Below, in pieces: positions 1 through 10,624 of a stretch of DNA of 40,794 bases. The stretch is from the NCBI GenBank assembly GCA_021732285.1, contig JAKFVH010000309.1, positions 1 to 40,794 of the forward strand, in the 5' to 3' direction. The number at the start of each line of letters is the position of its first letter. Position 1 is the stretch's first letter. The position numbers and the translations under genes are program-made. The notes beneath the pieces were generated by a model, which was not told the DNA's origin, did no database searches, and worked only from the letters and a program-made list of their open reading frames with translations. The stretch comes from Reyranella sp. GTDB lineage: Bacteria; Pseudomonadota; Alphaproteobacteria; Reyranellales; Reyranellaceae.

Positions 1-88
1 CCTCCGGCCCGCATCATGATCATGAGCGGGCCAGAGGCCCGCGCTCCCGGAAGACGAAGACGCGCCACTGGAGTGGCGCGCCCCCAGC
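1..88. repeat. Composite palindromic repeat (families B and A), cut by the window edge
   Basis: Positions 1-43 contain a GC-rich inverted pair (GGCCCGC near 6-12, GCGGGCC at 26-32) with CATGA-type spacer sequence. Positions 59-88 contain a self-palindromic unit, GCGCCACT-GG-AGTGGCGC, ending in CCCCCAGC. The same two units occur in the same relative order in the right half of the element at 21343-21479, so this is probably the right part of another A-B-B'-A' element. It abuts the stop codon of the amidotransferase gene on the minus strand and may act as its transcript end. No T-tract follows. Confidence 0.8.
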
Positions 89-867
89 TACGCCGCCTTG
101 GTGTGTTCCATCAGCGCCTTGCCGAAGGCCTGGAACAGCGCGCGATTGATGGGGTTGCTCTGCGGGTCGTACTCGGCGTGCCACTGGACGCCGAGGGCGA
201 AGGAGGGCGCGTCGGCGATGCGGATCGCCTCGATCGTGCCGTCTTCCGCGACGCCTTCGACGACGACGCGCTCGCCGGGCTCGAGGATCCCCTGGCCATG
301 CAGCGAGTTCACACGGATCGAATCGCGGCCGAGCAGTTTGGCGAAGGCGCCGTCCTTGGCCAGCCGCACCTCGTGGCGATCGGCGAACACCACGTCCGGA
401 TCGGGATGGATCTCGCCGTTCTCCAGGCGCGGCATGCGGTGGTTCATGCGGCCGGGAATGTCGCGGATCTCCGGATGGAGCGTGCCGCCGAAGGCCACGT
501 TCATCTCCTGCAGCCCACGGCAGATTCCGAACAGCGGCACGGCGCGCTCGATGCAGGCCTTGATCAAGGACAGCGCCATGGCGTCGCGAAGCTGGTCGTA
601 GGGCTCGTGCCGGGGATCGGGCTCGACGCCGAAGCAGGTCGGATGGACGTTGGCGCGCGCCCCCGTCAGCAGGATGCCGTCGACCGCGCCCAAAAGGGCG
701 TCGACGTCGGTGATGTCGGGCGTGCCGGCGAACATCAGAGGCAGGGCGCCCGCAACCTCGGCAATTGCCCGCATGTTGCGCTGGCCCACGAGCTGCACGT
801 TGTGCCGGTCGTTGACGACCTGGGCGTTGCCGATAACGCCGACCACCGGTTTCGCCTTGCCCGCCAT
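88..867 (-). CDS. Class I glutamine amidotransferase-like hydrolase (peptidase C26, PuuD-like)
   Basis: A 259-aa protein of the gamma-glutamyl-gamma-aminobutyrate hydrolase/C26 family. These cytoplasmic enzymes hydrolyse gamma-glutamyl amides, as PuuD does in putrescine degradation. Visible features are an N-terminal PVVGVIGN strand, the loop DGILLTGARANVHP, the nucleophile elbow FGICRGLQE with Cys116, and the QWHAEYD motif giving His230 and Glu232 of the triad. ATG at 867 is preferred over an upstream in-frame TTG at 897 because GAGAGGG lies just upstream and the fold starts there. The next gene on this strand is the nucleoside hydrolase, about 105 bp upstream, so co-transcription is possible. 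No puu pathway genes are nearby, so the substrate is unknown. Confidence 0.88.
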   Translation of the reverse strand: MAGKAKPVVGVIGNAQVVNDRHNVQLVGQRNMRAIAEVAGALPLMFAGTPDITDVDALLGAVDGILLTGARANVHPTCFGVEPDPRHEPYDQLRDAMALSLIKACIERAVPLFGICRGLQEMNVAFGGTLHPEIRDIPGRMNHRMPRLENGEIHPDPDVVFADRHEVRLAKDGAFAKLLGRDSIRVNSLHGQGILEPGERVVVEGVAEDGTIEAIRIADAPSFALGVQWHAEYDPQSNPINRALFQAFGKALMEHTKAA

Positions 868-972
868 TCCCTCTCGCCGAAAGTTGCTACCGGCCAACAG
901 CTAAGCTCATTTCGTGCCAAGGGAAAAGAAAATCGCCTGCACGGCAGCCATAGGAAAAATTATCCCATGGCC

Positions 973-1962
973 TTATGTCGGCGGCGACCAGGCGATGGAC
1001 GCCGCGATCAGCGCCGCAAGACGGTCCTGCCGGGCTTCCTCGACGACGGTCACCGTCGGGGTACCGACCCGGCCCGACGGGTCGATGACCGTCATCCCCC
1101 GGGTGAGGCCGGGCGCCAGCGACACGCCGATGGACGCCCGCAGCGCCTTGGTGACAATGGCGGGTTCCACCACGACCGCCGCCGCCAGGGGATCGATCAG
1201 GAAGAGGCGGTCGCCCTTGCCTTCGCGCACGTGCCGGCTGCGATCGTGTTCCATCAGGCCGCGCACGAAGGCCTTGTAGGCGCTGTCGGGTGCCGCTTCG
1301 AGCATGCGGTCGATGTCGCGGCCCTCGAGGAAATGGCTGACGCAGGGCTCCCAGGGAACGACCGTGGTGTCGAGGCCGGCGCCGAGCACGATGGCGGCCG
1401 CTTCGGGATCGCAGAAGATGTTGAACTCGGCGGCAGGCGTGACGTTGCCGCGGCCTAGAAGCGTGCCGCCCATGACGGTGAGCCGGCCGATGCCAGCCAC
1501 GATGCCCGGCGTGCGCCGCAGCGCCAGCGCAAGGTTGGTGAGCGGGCCGACCATCAGCAGATCGACGGGATCGGCCGCGGCGGCCGCCTCCGTCAGCACG
1601 ATGGTGAGGAACTGCACGGCATCCGTGCCGCTGAGGTCGCGGGTCTCGGCCGGCCGCGGTACGCCACCCAGCCCGTCCTCGCCATGGACATGACGGGCAT
1701 CGATGCGGGTCTCCACCAGCGGCTGGGCGGCGCCCGCATGCACCTCGATGTGCGCGCCGGCGGCGGCGAGGATGGCGAGCACGTTCTCGGTCGCCGCTTC
1801 GAGGCTGACATTGCCGTACACCGTCGTGATGGCGTGCGGCGCGCGGCCGGCGGCGATCAGCAGCAGCAGCGCCTGGGCGTCGTCGACGCCGCCGTCGGTA
1901 TCGAGGATCAGTCTGTTTGCCATGGATACGTAGGGTCCGAACTCCGCCAGACGGCGCATCAT
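973..1962 (-). CDS. Inosine-uridine preferring nucleoside hydrolase family protein
   Basis: A 329-aa protein of the IUNH family, which hydrolyses the N-glycosidic bond of ribonucleosides in salvage. The Ca-binding signature DTDGGVDD is at residues 21-28. VGPLTNLALAL (138-148), VMGG (163-166) and AEFNIFCDPEAA (178-189) follow, and the last metal Asp is Asp257 in LIDPLAAA. The residue before that Asp is Ile256, where classical group I enzymes have the catalytic His, so the leaving-group acid may differ or be absent. ATG at 1962 gives the full ORF; ATG at 1923 (MANRLILD) would give a 316-aa protein that starts exactly at the conserved core and is a serious alternative. It is divergent from the NTF2-like gene with only 35 bp between. 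Confidence 0.88.
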   Translation of the reverse strand: MMRRLAEFGPYVSMANRLILDTDGGVDDAQALLLLIAAGRAPHAITTVYGNVSLEAATENVLAILAAAGAHIEVHAGAAQPLVETRIDARHVHGEDGLGGVPRPAETRDLSGTDAVQFLTIVLTEAAAAADPVDLLMVGPLTNLALALRRTPGIVAGIGRLTVMGGTLLGRGNVTPAAEFNIFCDPEAAAIVLGAGLDTTVVPWEPCVSHFLEGRDIDRMLEAAPDSAYKAFVRGLMEHDRSRHVREGKGDRLFLIDPLAAAVVVEPAIVTKALRASIGVSLAPGLTRGMTVIDPSGRVGTPTVTVVEEARQDRLAALIAASIAWSPPT

Positions 1963-1997
1963 CGCCCATCTAGGTCTCGCTCAGCCAGAAGGAGACG

Positions 1998-2408
1998 ATG
2001 ATGACCGATGTTGACATCCACGATTTCGTCAGCCGCTTCGCCGCGGCCTGGGCGGCGCGCGACCCCGAAGCCTTCCTGGCGCTGTGGCATCCCGACGGGA
2101 TCCTGCGCTCGCCGCTCTACGATCGGCCGGTCGCGGGCAAGGAGCTGGGCCGCCTGACCGAGCTGGTGAAGCAGACCGCGCCCGACCACGTCTGGCAGCT
2201 GCTGGACTGGACGGCGCGGGGTGAGGTCGTGATCGTCGAATGGCAGGCGACCCGTACCGCCGGCGGCCAGCGGATCGACTGGCGCGGCGTCGACAAGTTC
2301 CGCCTGCGCGACGGACGCATCGCCGAGGAGACCGTCTACATGGACACCGCGGCGCTCCGGGCGGCGCGCGGGACCGTGTGGCCCGAGCCGCTCATCCGCC
2401 TGGACTGA
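1998..2408 (+). CDS. NTF2-like / SnoaL-like domain protein
   Basis: A 136-aa single-domain protein. The pattern VSRFAAAWAARDPEAFLALWHPDGI, then aromatic-rich strands (VWQLLDWTARGEVVIVEW) and FRLRDGRIAEETVYMD, is typical of the NTF2/SnoaL cone fold. The family includes small hydrolases, isomerases and non-catalytic binders, so the substrate cannot be read from the sequence. The start at the first of two adjacent ATGs is supported by AAGGAG about 6-8 bases upstream. It heads a short rightward set of three small enzyme-like genes (NTF2-like, VOC, ABM). There is no signal peptide. Confidence 0.8.
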   Translation: MMTDVDIHDFVSRFAAAWAARDPEAFLALWHPDGILRSPLYDRPVAGKELGRLTELVKQTAPDHVWQLLDWTARGEVVIVEWQATRTAGGQRIDWRGVDKFRLRDGRIAEETVYMDTAALRAARGTVWPEPLIRLD

Positions 2409-2471
2409 GACTCAGCTTATGTGCAGCTTGGAGGCGTGCGACGGCGCGCGGCAGGGGTGTATGCTGACGGA

Positions 2472-2939
2472 ATGATCAAGCTGCAGCGCCTGGGTCACGT
2501 GCTCATCTCGGTGCGTGATCTCGAAAAGTCGAAGGACTTCTATACCCGCCTGCTGGGCTTCAAGGTTCTCGAGCAGGATCCCGACCATGGTGGCCTGTTC
2601 CTGTCGATCGGCGGGCTCGGCAACACCTTCGACCTCTTCCAGTGCACCAATCCCGAAGCGGTCGCGACGTCCGACGAGGACCTCGCCGGCCGCAACGGCC
2701 TCGGCGTTCGCCACATCGCCTTCGCCGTCGAGACCGAGGACGACCTCAGGGATGCGTACTTTGCTTTGCAGTCCGCGGGTGTGGCGATCCTGCGGGCGAT
2801 CGATCATGTCAGCCAGAAGAGCATCTACTTCCACGATCCCGACAAGAACCTGCTGGAGATCGTTTGGGAGCGGCCGAATGCCCTGGAGATCTTCGCCCGT
2901 GGCCGGGGCGACGAAGACAAGCCGCTGACGTTCTCCTAA
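2472..2939 (+). CDS. VOC superfamily (glyoxalase/dioxygenase-like) metalloprotein
   Basis: A 155-aa protein with the paired beta-alpha-beta-beta-beta modules of the vicinal oxygen chelate superfamily. Candidate metal ligands fall at the expected places: His9 (RLGHVLISV), His81 (GVRHIAFAV) and Glu129 (NLLEIVWE). The FYxRLLGFKV and HDPDKNLLE motifs resemble glyoxalase I, fosfomycin-resistance and extradiol-type members; which reaction it performs is not visible. ATG at 2472 is chosen because the domain begins immediately. It overlaps the stop of a 4-codon ORF beginning at 2461. An in-frame GTG at 2421 would add 17 residues that look non-conserved. Confidence 0.85.
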   Translation: MIKLQRLGHVLISVRDLEKSKDFYTRLLGFKVLEQDPDHGGLFLSIGGLGNTFDLFQCTNPEAVATSDEDLAGRNGLGVRHIAFAVETEDDLRDAYFALQSAGVAILRAIDHVSQKSIYFHDPDKNLLEIVWERPNALEIFARGRGDEDKPLTFS

Positions 2940-3017
2940 GTCGCTTCGATCGCTGCCGAAGCAACGGCTGAAGGGCGGCGCCTATGGTCGCGCCATCGTC
3001 AATCGATGGAGCAAACC

Positions 3018-3329
3018 ATGGCTGATCTTCACACGTTCAAGGATGGTCTCGTCGTCACCGCCTTCTGGGAGGCCAGGGCCGACGAGGTCGACGCCGTTCA
3101 GGCGATCGTCCGTCAGTTCCTGCCGCAGGCCCAGCGCGAGCCGGGCGTGAAGGCGTTCCAGATCCACCAGTCGACCAGCGAGCCGCACAAGTTCTTCTTC
3201 TACGAGGTCTTCAAGGACGAGGCGGCCTTCGCCGACCACCAGCAGACCGATCACTTCAAGACGCTGATCGTGGGCCAGGCGGTGCCGAAGCTCGCCAAGC
3301 GCGAGCGCACGCAGCACCGGTTTGTGTAG
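3018..3329 (+). CDS. ABM-domain (antibiotic biosynthesis monooxygenase-like) protein
   Basis: A 103-aa single ABM domain with a ferredoxin-like dimeric alpha/beta fold. Characteristic stretches are VVTAFWEARADEVDAV, FLPQAQREPGVKAFQIH and FFFYEVFKDEAAFADHQQTDHFK. Relatives such as YgiN-type proteins act on quinones or other aromatics, but many have unknown substrates. ATG at 3018 is preferred because GGAG lies 6 bases upstream; ATG at 3006 has no visible ribosome binding site and adds MEQT. It ends 4 bp before a large inverted repeat that separates it from the convergent molybdoenzyme gene. Confidence 0.85.
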   Translation: MADLHTFKDGLVVTAFWEARADEVDAVQAIVRQFLPQAQREPGVKAFQIHQSTSEPHKFFFYEVFKDEAAFADHQQTDHFKTLIVGQAVPKLAKRERTQHRFV

Positions 3330-3332
3330 CTT

Positions 3333-3413
3333 GCTGGGGGCGCGCCACTCCAGTGGCGCGTCATGGGCTGTGTGATCCACAAAGACGCGCCACTGGAGTG
3401 GCGCGCCCCCAGC
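3333..3413. repeat. Family A palindromic repeat pair, likely bidirectional terminator position
   Basis: Two inverted copies of the family A unit occupy 3333-3361 and 3385-3413 as a perfect 29-bp inverted repeat around a 23-nt spacer. Each arm is itself self-complementary (CGCGCCACT with AGTGGCGCG). It fills the whole gap between the convergent ABM gene (stop at 3329) and molybdoenzyme gene (stop at 3415), so it could end both transcripts. Neither side has a T-run, so classical intrinsic termination is uncertain. Confidence 0.85.
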
Positions 3414-3414
3414 G

Positions 3415-5454
3415 CTATGAGTTCTTCCACGGCCCGACATCGAGCCAGGTGCTCTGGTACGTCGCACCTTCGCCCATGTCGGTGTAGCGGTCTGAGCAGA
3501 GCATGTTGATGGTGCCCGACACGGCCTCGCTCGTGGGCCGCTGTCCGGGCACCAGCACGACGCCGGGCTGGATGTCGTCGCCCACCTGCAGCACCAGGCC
3601 GATCGCGCCGCGGCCGTTGAACAGGCGCACTTCGTCGCCGTGCTTGAGGCCGCGCTTGGCCGCGTCCTCGGGATGCAGCACGCAGAACGGCTTGCCCTCG
3701 CGCTGGCGCAGGAAGCCCACCCCCGAGAACGCCGTGTGCGCCTGGAAGTAGCCCGGCGCCGTCAGCAGGCGCAGCGGCCACTTGGCAGCTTCGGCCACTT
3801 CGACCGGATCCTCGTTCCAGTCGGGCAGGGGCGACACGCCCTGCTTGGCGAGCTGCTCGGAATAGAATTCGAGCTTGCCCGACGGCGTCTTGAACTGCTG
3901 GCCGTTGAAGGCATGGGCGATGTGGATCGGGTCGCCGGCGAACAGCTTGGCCGGATCGGCAGCGCCAGCAGGACCGGTCGCGCCCTTGAACAGCTCCTTG
4001 GCCGCATCCTGCGGGGCGAGGGTGAAGATCGCATCGCTGAGCCCCATGCGCCTGGCGAGCGCCTGGGCCACGTCGAAGTTCGAGCGCGCCTCGCCCTGTG
4101 GCTTGGCCGCCTGCCGGCCCCACTGCATCCAGTAGGCGCCATAGGCGCGATAGAGATCGTCGGTCTCGAGATAGCTCGCGGCCGGCAGCACGATGTCGGC
4201 GTACTTCGCGGTGTCGGTCATGAAGGGATCGTGCACCACGGTGAACAGGTCCTCGCGCAAAAGGCCCTTCTGCACCTTGTGGACCTCGGGGCAGGTTACC
4301 GCCGGATTGTTGGCCGACACGTAGAGCGCGCGGATCGGCGGGTCCTTCATGTTCAAAAGTTCTTCGCCCAGGCGCAGGTGATTGACGTTGCGCGTCGCGG
4401 CCGGTCCTGACGGCTTGCGGACGGCGGCGTAGTTGAGATCGCACGACGCAGCGGTCAGCAGCAGGGCGCCACCGCCTTTCACGGCATAGTGTCCCGACAC
4501 GCCCGGCAGCAGCGCCACGGTGCGCAGCGCCTGGCCGCCGTGCGTCAGCCGCGTCATACCCTCCCCGAGCCGGATCAGCGCGGCCTTGGCCTTGCCGTAC
4601 ATCGCCGCGAGCTTCTCGATGTCGGCGGCGGCAAGGCCGGTGATCTCGGCGACACGCTGTGGCGGGAACTTCGGCAGGATCTCGCGCTCGACCTTGTCGA
4701 AGCCCAGTGTGTGCCTGGCGATGTAGTCGCGGTCGGCGCGCTTGTCGCGCACCAGGATGTGCATGATGCCGAGCGCAAGGGCTGCGTCGGTGCCGATGCG
4801 GATCGGCAGGTAGAGGTCGGCTGCCTTGGCGCTGCGGGTGCGGCGTGGATCGATCACGACGATCGGCACGCCGCGCTTCTTCCTCTGCTCCTCGGCCAGC
4901 GCCCAGAAGTGCACGTTGGTGGCGGCCAGGTCGGCGCCCCACGAGATCACCAGGTCGGAATGCACGACATCCTCAGGATCGGCGCCGCCGACCGGGCCGA
5001 CCGTCATCTCCCAGGCAGTCTCGCAGCAGGTGTCGCACACCGTGCCGGCCTGCAGGCGCGAGGCGCCGAGCGCATGAAACAGCCCGTTCACAAGGCCGCG
5101 ATTCATCAGGCCCTGATGGGCGGAGTAGGCGTAGCCCAGGAGGGCGAGCGGGCCGCTCTCGGCGATGATCGCCTTCCACTTGGCGGCGATCTCGTCGAGC
5201 GCCTCGTCCCAGGTGATCGGCTTGAACTGGCCCGAGCCCTTGGGGCCGGTGCGCCTGAGCGGCGTCTTGATGCGCTCGGGGGAGTTAACGAGGTCGGCGT
5301 CGCGGTTCACCTTTCCGCAGGCGAACCCCGCCGTGTAAGGGTGATCCGGATCGCCCTGCACGCGCACGATCTTGCCGTCCTCGACATGGGCAATGAGCGA
5401 GCACATGTCGGGACAATCGTGCGCACAGACGACTCGAACGGACGACTTCACCAC
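3415..5454 (-). CDS. Molybdopterin-dependent oxidoreductase (DMSO reductase superfamily)
   Basis: A 679-aa catalytic subunit of the molybdopterin-bis-PGD superfamily. The N-terminus carries a 4Fe-4S motif: Cys10, Cys14 and Cys18 (CAHDCPDMC) and Cys46 (FACGK). The Mo-cofactor domains follow, with landmarks VISWGADLAATNVH, IVVIDPRRTRSAKAAD, HDPFMTDTAKYADIVLPAASYLE and the C-terminal dinucleotide-binding barrel with HPEDAAKRGLKHGDEVRLFNGRG. A Cys-rich segment, VCDTCCETAWEM near residue 140, sits where the Mo ligand loop is expected, but I cannot assign the ligand. No Tat signal is present, so it is probably cytoplasmic. No electron-transfer or membrane subunit lies beside it, and substrate is unknown. 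It follows rpmE on the same strand by 57 bp. Confidence 0.9.
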   Translation of the reverse strand: MVKSSVRVVCAHDCPDMCSLIAHVEDGKIVRVQGDPDHPYTAGFACGKVNRDADLVNSPERIKTPLRRTGPKGSGQFKPITWDEALDEIAAKWKAIIAESGPLALLGYAYSAHQGLMNRGLVNGLFHALGASRLQAGTVCDTCCETAWEMTVGPVGGADPEDVVHSDLVISWGADLAATNVHFWALAEEQRKKRGVPIVVIDPRRTRSAKAADLYLPIRIGTDAALALGIMHILVRDKRADRDYIARHTLGFDKVEREILPKFPPQRVAEITGLAAADIEKLAAMYGKAKAALIRLGEGMTRLTHGGQALRTVALLPGVSGHYAVKGGGALLLTAASCDLNYAAVRKPSGPAATRNVNHLRLGEELLNMKDPPIRALYVSANNPAVTCPEVHKVQKGLLREDLFTVVHDPFMTDTAKYADIVLPAASYLETDDLYRAYGAYWMQWGRQAAKPQGEARSNFDVAQALARRMGLSDAIFTLAPQDAAKELFKGATGPAGAADPAKLFAGDPIHIAHAFNGQQFKTPSGKLEFYSEQLAKQGVSPLPDWNEDPVEVAEAAKWPLRLLTAPGYFQAHTAFSGVGFLRQREGKPFCVLHPEDAAKRGLKHGDEVRLFNGRGAIGLVLQVGDDIQPGVVLVPGQRPTSEAVSGTINMLCSDRYTDMGEGATYQSTWLDVGPWKNS

Positions 5455-5489
5455 ACCGTCTCCCCAAAGATGGAAAACGGAGTGTAACA

Positions 5490-5508
5490 GAGGCTCTGAA
5501 GAAGCCTC
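5490..5508 (-). terminator. Weak hairpin between rpmE and the molybdoenzyme gene
   Basis: On the minus-strand transcript GAGGCT and AGCCTC form a perfect 6-bp stem around a 7-nt loop, four bases after the rpmE stop codon. Only mixed sequence (TGTTAC) follows rather than a U-tract, so termination would be partial or Rho-assisted at best. Confidence 0.3.
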
Positions 5509-5511
5509 GCC

Positions 5512-5814
5512 TTACTTCTTCTTGGCAGCGCCCTTAGCTGGGGTCGCTTCCGGCTTGGCGCCGCTCGACTTGGTGCCCGCGCCGACGCCGCCTTCTGCGG
5601 AACCCGTCATGCCGAAGCGGTCCTTGAAGCGCTGCACGCGGCCGCCGCGATCGACGGACTGGCGCACGCCGGTCCACGCCGGGTGGGTCTTGGGATCGAT
5701 GTCGAGGCGCAGCGTGGCGCCTTCCTTGCCCCAGGTCGACTTCGTCTCGAAGGACGAACCGTCGGTCATCACCACCGTGATCTTGTGGTAGTCGGGGTGG
5801 GTCTTCTCTTTCAT
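5512..5814 (-). CDS. rpmE: 50S ribosomal protein bL31
   Basis: A 100-aa ribosomal protein of the large subunit. [25 protein letters not shown] and [13 protein letters not shown] are bL31 hallmarks. The Cys residues of zinc-binding bL31 are absent, so this is the zinc-independent form. After the core (about residue 70) there is a low-complexity Gly/Ala/Lys tail ending in AAKKK, which makes it longer than the usual 70-90 aa. ATG at 5814 has GGAGAG about 6 bases upstream and starts at the conserved [10 protein letters not shown]. It lies upstream of the molybdoenzyme on the same strand and is divergent from cyaY. Confidence 0.95.
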   Translation of the reverse strand: MKEKTHPDYHKITVVMTDGSSFETKSTWGKEGATLRLDIDPKTHPAWTGVRQSVDRGGRVQRFKDRFGMTGSAEGGVGAGTKSSGAKPEATPAKGAAKKK

Positions 5815-5938
5815 GAACTCTCTCCAGCGCATTGGGGCCGATTGCCGACCGGCCGGCGCAATAAGGCGGCGGGTATACAGGCGGGGGAGGCGGAGGACAA
5901 GCCTGCGGGCTGACGTCTGAGCCTTCTCCTTTCATGTT

Positions 5939-6027
5939 CCTCTCCCCCGTTAGGGGGAGAGGTTAGGTGAGGGGGAATCGACGTGCGTAACCCCCTCACC
6001 CAGCCTCTCCCCCTAGCGGGGGAGAGG
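5939..6027. repeat. Family C palindromic repeat, copy 1
   Basis: Three stacked inverted repeats: hairpin 5939-5962 (10-bp stem, CCTCTCCCCC/GGGGGAGAGG, loop GTTA), a longer-range pair 5966-5975 with 5991-6000 (GGTGAGGGGG/CCCCCTCACC), and hairpin 6004-6027 (10-bp stem, loop TAGC). A second copy with the same architecture is at 16012-16104. It lies between divergent rpmE and cyaY, so it is not at a transcript end; it is a dispersed REP/BIME-like element. Confidence 0.88.
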
Positions 6028-6093
6028 AGGCTGAATTTGAGTGGAATATCAGTGTTGTCCGGGACCGAACGGGCCTGTAGACCGGCCGGGCCG

Positions 6094-6395
6094 ATGAGCG
6101 AATCAGCCTTTGAAAGCCTTGCCGACAGCCTGCTTGCCGCCCTCGAGGAGGGCATCGGCGCCCATGCTGATGCCGAACTGCAGGGCGGCATCCTGACCGT
6201 CGACGGCGATGACGGTACCTGGGTCGTGAACAAACATGCACCAACCCGGCAGATTTGGCTGAGTTCGCCCCAAAGCGGGGCCCGGCATTACGCCTTCGAC
6301 GCGGCCTCGGGACAATGGAAGGACACCCGTGGCGGGCCCGACCTTTTAGCCCACCTGTCGGCCGAACTGGGCGTTTCGCTGGACTGGCGGCCGCA

Positions 6396-6399
<4 letters not shown>
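6094..6399 (+). CDS. cyaY: Iron donor protein CyaY (bacterial frataxin)
   Basis: A 101-aa frataxin homologue. Frataxins bind iron with an acidic helix and regulate or supply the IscS/IscU Fe-S assembly machinery in the cytoplasm. The sequence shows the acidic first helix (FESLADSLLAALEEGIG), the beta-sheet segment ELQGGILTVDGDDGTWVVNKH, and the conserved QIWLSSP followed by HYAFD. ATG at 6094 is selected because the family core starts there; the in-frame sequence upstream is derived from the family C repeat. Its TGA overlaps the ATG of the ABC exporter (ATGA), so the two are translationally coupled. Confidence 0.92.
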
Positions 6400-8150
<1,751 letters not shown>

Positions 8151-8196
8151 GCGTCGTTAGTCGATTGAAAAACCTCAGGAAATAGTGCCGGAGGCT

Positions 8197-8223
8197 GTGA
8201 AACTTGCTGGGGTAAAGTTTCAC
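8197..8223. promoter_or_regulatory. Perfect 9-bp inverted repeat (terminator stem or operator)
   Basis: GTGAAACTT at 8197-8205 and AAGTTTCAC at 8215-8223 are perfect inverted copies around a 9-nt spacer (GCTGGGGTA). No T-run follows, so it is a poor intrinsic terminator for the exporter gene. The arm length and spacing also fit an operator for a dimeric regulator. Confidence 0.5.
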
Positions 8224-8245
8224 CTTAAGTCGGGACAGAATTCCC

Positions 8246-8272
8246 TTGAATATCAGCGGGATATTCCATAAT
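8246..8272 (+). promoter_or_regulatory. Inverted repeat GAATATC-N5-GATATTC overlapping a weak promoter-like pair
   Basis: GAATATC at 8248-8254 and GATATTC at 8260-8266 form a perfect 7-bp inverted repeat with a 5-nt spacer in unusually AT-rich local sequence. TTGAAT (8246-8251) and CATAAT (8267-8272) resemble -35 and -10 boxes, though the 15-bp spacing is short. If real, the palindrome would sit between the boxes as a repressor site, driving the 48-aa ORF 48 bp downstream. Confidence 0.4.
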
Positions 8273-8319
8273 CTTCAGCCATATTATTGACGCGTTTCGA
8301 GCACCAAAGGGTTCCTCCC

Positions 8320-8466
8320 ATGTATCTCCATATCGAGTCGCAGAGGACCTTTCACCGCCCAGCCTTCAGCCGTCTGGCTGAATGGTGGCCGGCGGCCCTG
8401 ATCGGCCTCGTTGCCCTGCTGGGCAGCCTTCCTGACGCCAACGCCGGGACGCTGCTGGGCCTCTAA
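8320..8466 (+). CDS. Possible 48-aa single-span membrane peptide
   Basis: ATG at 8320 to TAA at 8464-8466 encodes 48 residues. A polar, basic N-terminal half (MYLHIESQRTFHRPAFSRLAEWW) is followed by a hydrophobic segment, PAALIGLVALLGSLPDA, and a short AGTLLGL tail. AAAGG lies 9 bases before the ATG. I recognise no family. Support comes from the ribosome site, the upstream palindrome/promoter-like sequence and the fact that it occupies an otherwise empty 319-bp gap; against it are its small size and lack of homologues I know. It is convergent with the GH15 gene, 3 bp apart. Confidence 0.4.
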   Translation: MYLHIESQRTFHRPAFSRLAEWWPAALIGLVALLGSLPDANAGTLLGL

Positions 8467-8469
8467 CCT

Positions 8470-10346
<1,877 letters not shown>

Positions 10347-10350
<4 letters not shown>

Positions 10351-10394
10351 GACGGCCACGGCCCACTCGAGCCATCGTTGCCGGTCTCGATCAT
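10347..10394 (-). CDS. Putative 15-codon leader ORF of the GH15 gene
   Basis: ATG at 10394 follows a strong GGGGGAG with 7 bases spacing, better than any ribosome site before either GH15 start. The ORF reads 15 codons (MIETGNDGSSGPWPS), and its TGA at 10349-10347 overlaps the ATG of the GH15 gene at 10350. This could give translational coupling or attenuation. Alternatively, a one-base sequence error could have separated the true N-terminus of the GH15 protein from its body. Confidence 0.35.
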
Positions 10395-10624
10395 GATGTT
10401 TCTCCCCCAGCCTTGCCGACTCGGCCGTCATGCAAGTCGGCGCTCCCGCTCAGAGTCAAGCCCGTCACTAAGGTTAGTCGCTCGGCAACAAAAGACCCAG
10501 TATTCTGGGGCAGATGCTCGAGGTCACTTTCGCGACGCCGGCTGTTCGAAAGACGTTTGTCTTTGGCATGCCGTTCGCGCATGGTGCCCCCGGGGGGCGT
10601 CGAAGCTGCGATGGAAAGTGCTGC

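Noticed and set aside
16-1458. A 480-codon plus-strand frame over the first two genes
   Set aside because: It runs antisense to two clearly recognisable enzymes (amidotransferase-like and nucleoside hydrolase) and its translation has no recognisable fold.
10586-10598. GCCCCC-GGGGGGC palindrome upstream of the HAD gene as a terminator or operator
   Set aside because: Homopolymer G/C runs of this kind are common in GC-rich DNA, and there is no T-tract or second half-site; no promoter boxes with acceptable spacing were found in the region.
10514-10624. Upstream extension of the first HAD gene
   Set aside because: The 37 extra residues are Cys/Arg-rich and precede the HAD motif I strand; ATG at 10625 has its own ribosome site.
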